Position numbers and translations under genes: made by a program
Notes under the pieces: generated by a model
The model's input: only the letters and a program-made list of their open reading frames with translations
What the model was told of the DNA's origin: nothing
The model's database searches: none
Shown: positions 34,306 to 34,718 of the stretch, piece by piece
Numbering within the stretch: the first letter of the stretch is position 1
Layout of the letters: each line of letters starts with the position of its first letter
NCBI GenBank assembly: GCA_903919535.1
Contig: CAIXIP010000330.1
Location: forward strand, 1 to 34,718
Direction: 5' to 3'
Length of the DNA: 34,718 nucleotides
Source of the DNA: an uncultured Bacteroidota bacterium
GTDB lineage: Bacteria; Bacteroidota; Bacteroidia; 2-12-FULL-35-15

Positions 34306-34718
34306 ATGTATAAAAGCAATTACTTTCTTACTTCTAAAAAAGCATTTATAATCATTTGGGTGCTTTGCTTTTTTTCAAGAACAGTTTTTTCTCAAGACGT
34401 ATATTCGAATAAAGAATCAGCAACTTTTTCCTTTACGCTTGGATTAACATCTTCGGATTTATATCATGATACCATAAATTATTCGCAAGGTATATTATTT
34501 AATGGCGGACTAGTTTATACACTTACTTTTTCTGATAAACTAAATGCCGGAATCGAATTATCATATACCGGAAAGTCAGTAAAAAAAGATAATCCGATAA
34601 TAAAATATCGGTTTGGATATATTGATATACCATTGTATTTGCAATATAAAATCAGCGATGGAATAAGGGCTAATATTGGAGTTCAATATTCAAAATGTTG
34701 TTGCTCAGGCAGTAAATG
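34306..34718 (+). CDS. Outer-membrane beta-barrel protein, 3'-truncated
   Basis: This ORF is not in the track because the window ends before its stop; 137 codons are visible. After a signal peptide (FIIIWVLCFFSRTVFSQ) come alternating strands (FSFTLGLTSSDLY, FNGGLVYTLTF, NAGIELSYTGKS, FGYIDIPLYLQYKI). These match the PorT-like/OMP_b-brl family pattern, in which 'Y-I-x-I-P-L-Y-L-x-Y' is a recurring strand. A CCC triplet of cysteines appears near the truncated end. It starts 26 bases after the TPR gene stop, so the barrel and the repeat protein may form a surface pair; that pairing is an inference. Confidence 0.7.
   Translation, partial: MYKSNYFLTSKKAFIIIWVLCFFSRTVFSQDVYSNKESATFSFTLGLTSSDLYHDTINYSQGILFNGGLVYTLTFSDKLNAGIELSYTGKSVKKDNPIIKYRFGYIDIPLYLQYKISDGIRANIGVQYSKCCCSGSK

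Overview
The window is AT-rich, densely coded chromosomal DNA from a member of the Bacteroidota, probably Flavobacteriales-like or a neighbouring environmental lineage. Four things point there. There is a type IX secretion (T9SS) gene set: a giant SprB-repeat adhesin with a gliding-motility C-terminal sorting domain, a PD40/TPR protein and a PorP/SprF protein. Promoters match the Bacteroidota consensus TAnnTTTG. Shine-Dalgarno sequences are weak. Many secreted proteins have signal peptides ending in A/S-Q. No stretch over 300 bases lacks a gene, and I see no insertion sequence, prophage or CRISPR array.

Layout. 1-1188: 3' part of ispH. 1257-1709: small secreted protein. 1716-4157 (minus): cca preceded by an HTH regulator whose promoter carries an inverted repeat. 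4373-6878: four closely spaced genes for envelope or secreted proteins, including a 50-residue peptide missing from the ORF track and a CsgG/LpoB-like protein. 7164-17336: three-gene T9SS surface operon (2542-residue adhesin, PD40/TPR protein, PorP/SprF). 17414-17495 (minus): tRNA-Leu(GAG) with its own promoter, sharing a bidirectional terminator with the porP-like gene. 17537-19230 (minus): ECF sigma factor, probable membrane anti-sigma protein and Spy-like periplasmic protein. 19287-22591 (minus): split transketolase with a secreted vWA-domain gene between its two halves. 22833-29813: ychF, a small STAS-like protein, a TonB-CTD/TPR protein, then topoisomerase IV parE-parC. 29912-34279: a 1455-residue secreted protein with 18 TPR-like units, including a 786-bp in-frame tandem duplication. 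34306-end: the start of an outer-membrane beta-barrel gene.

How the genes work together. The adhesin operon is a typical T9SS cargo unit: the adhesin is exported and sorted by its type B C-terminal domain, the PorP/SprF partner assists at the outer membrane, and the PD40 protein may link to the periplasmic machinery, though it lacks the expected OmpA peptidoglycan-binding domain. The sigma/anti-sigma/Spy-like trio looks like an envelope-stress module. Housekeeping genes (ispH, cca, transketolase, ychF, topoisomerase IV) are interleaved with fast-evolving envelope genes.

The best candidates for something undescribed are the Lys/Ala-rich TPR filament protein, the four-gene cassette at 4.4-6.9 kb, the vWA gene inside the transketolase operon, and a beta-clamp-like hexapeptide at the ParC C-terminus. 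All functional assignments come from reading motifs; no database search was run.
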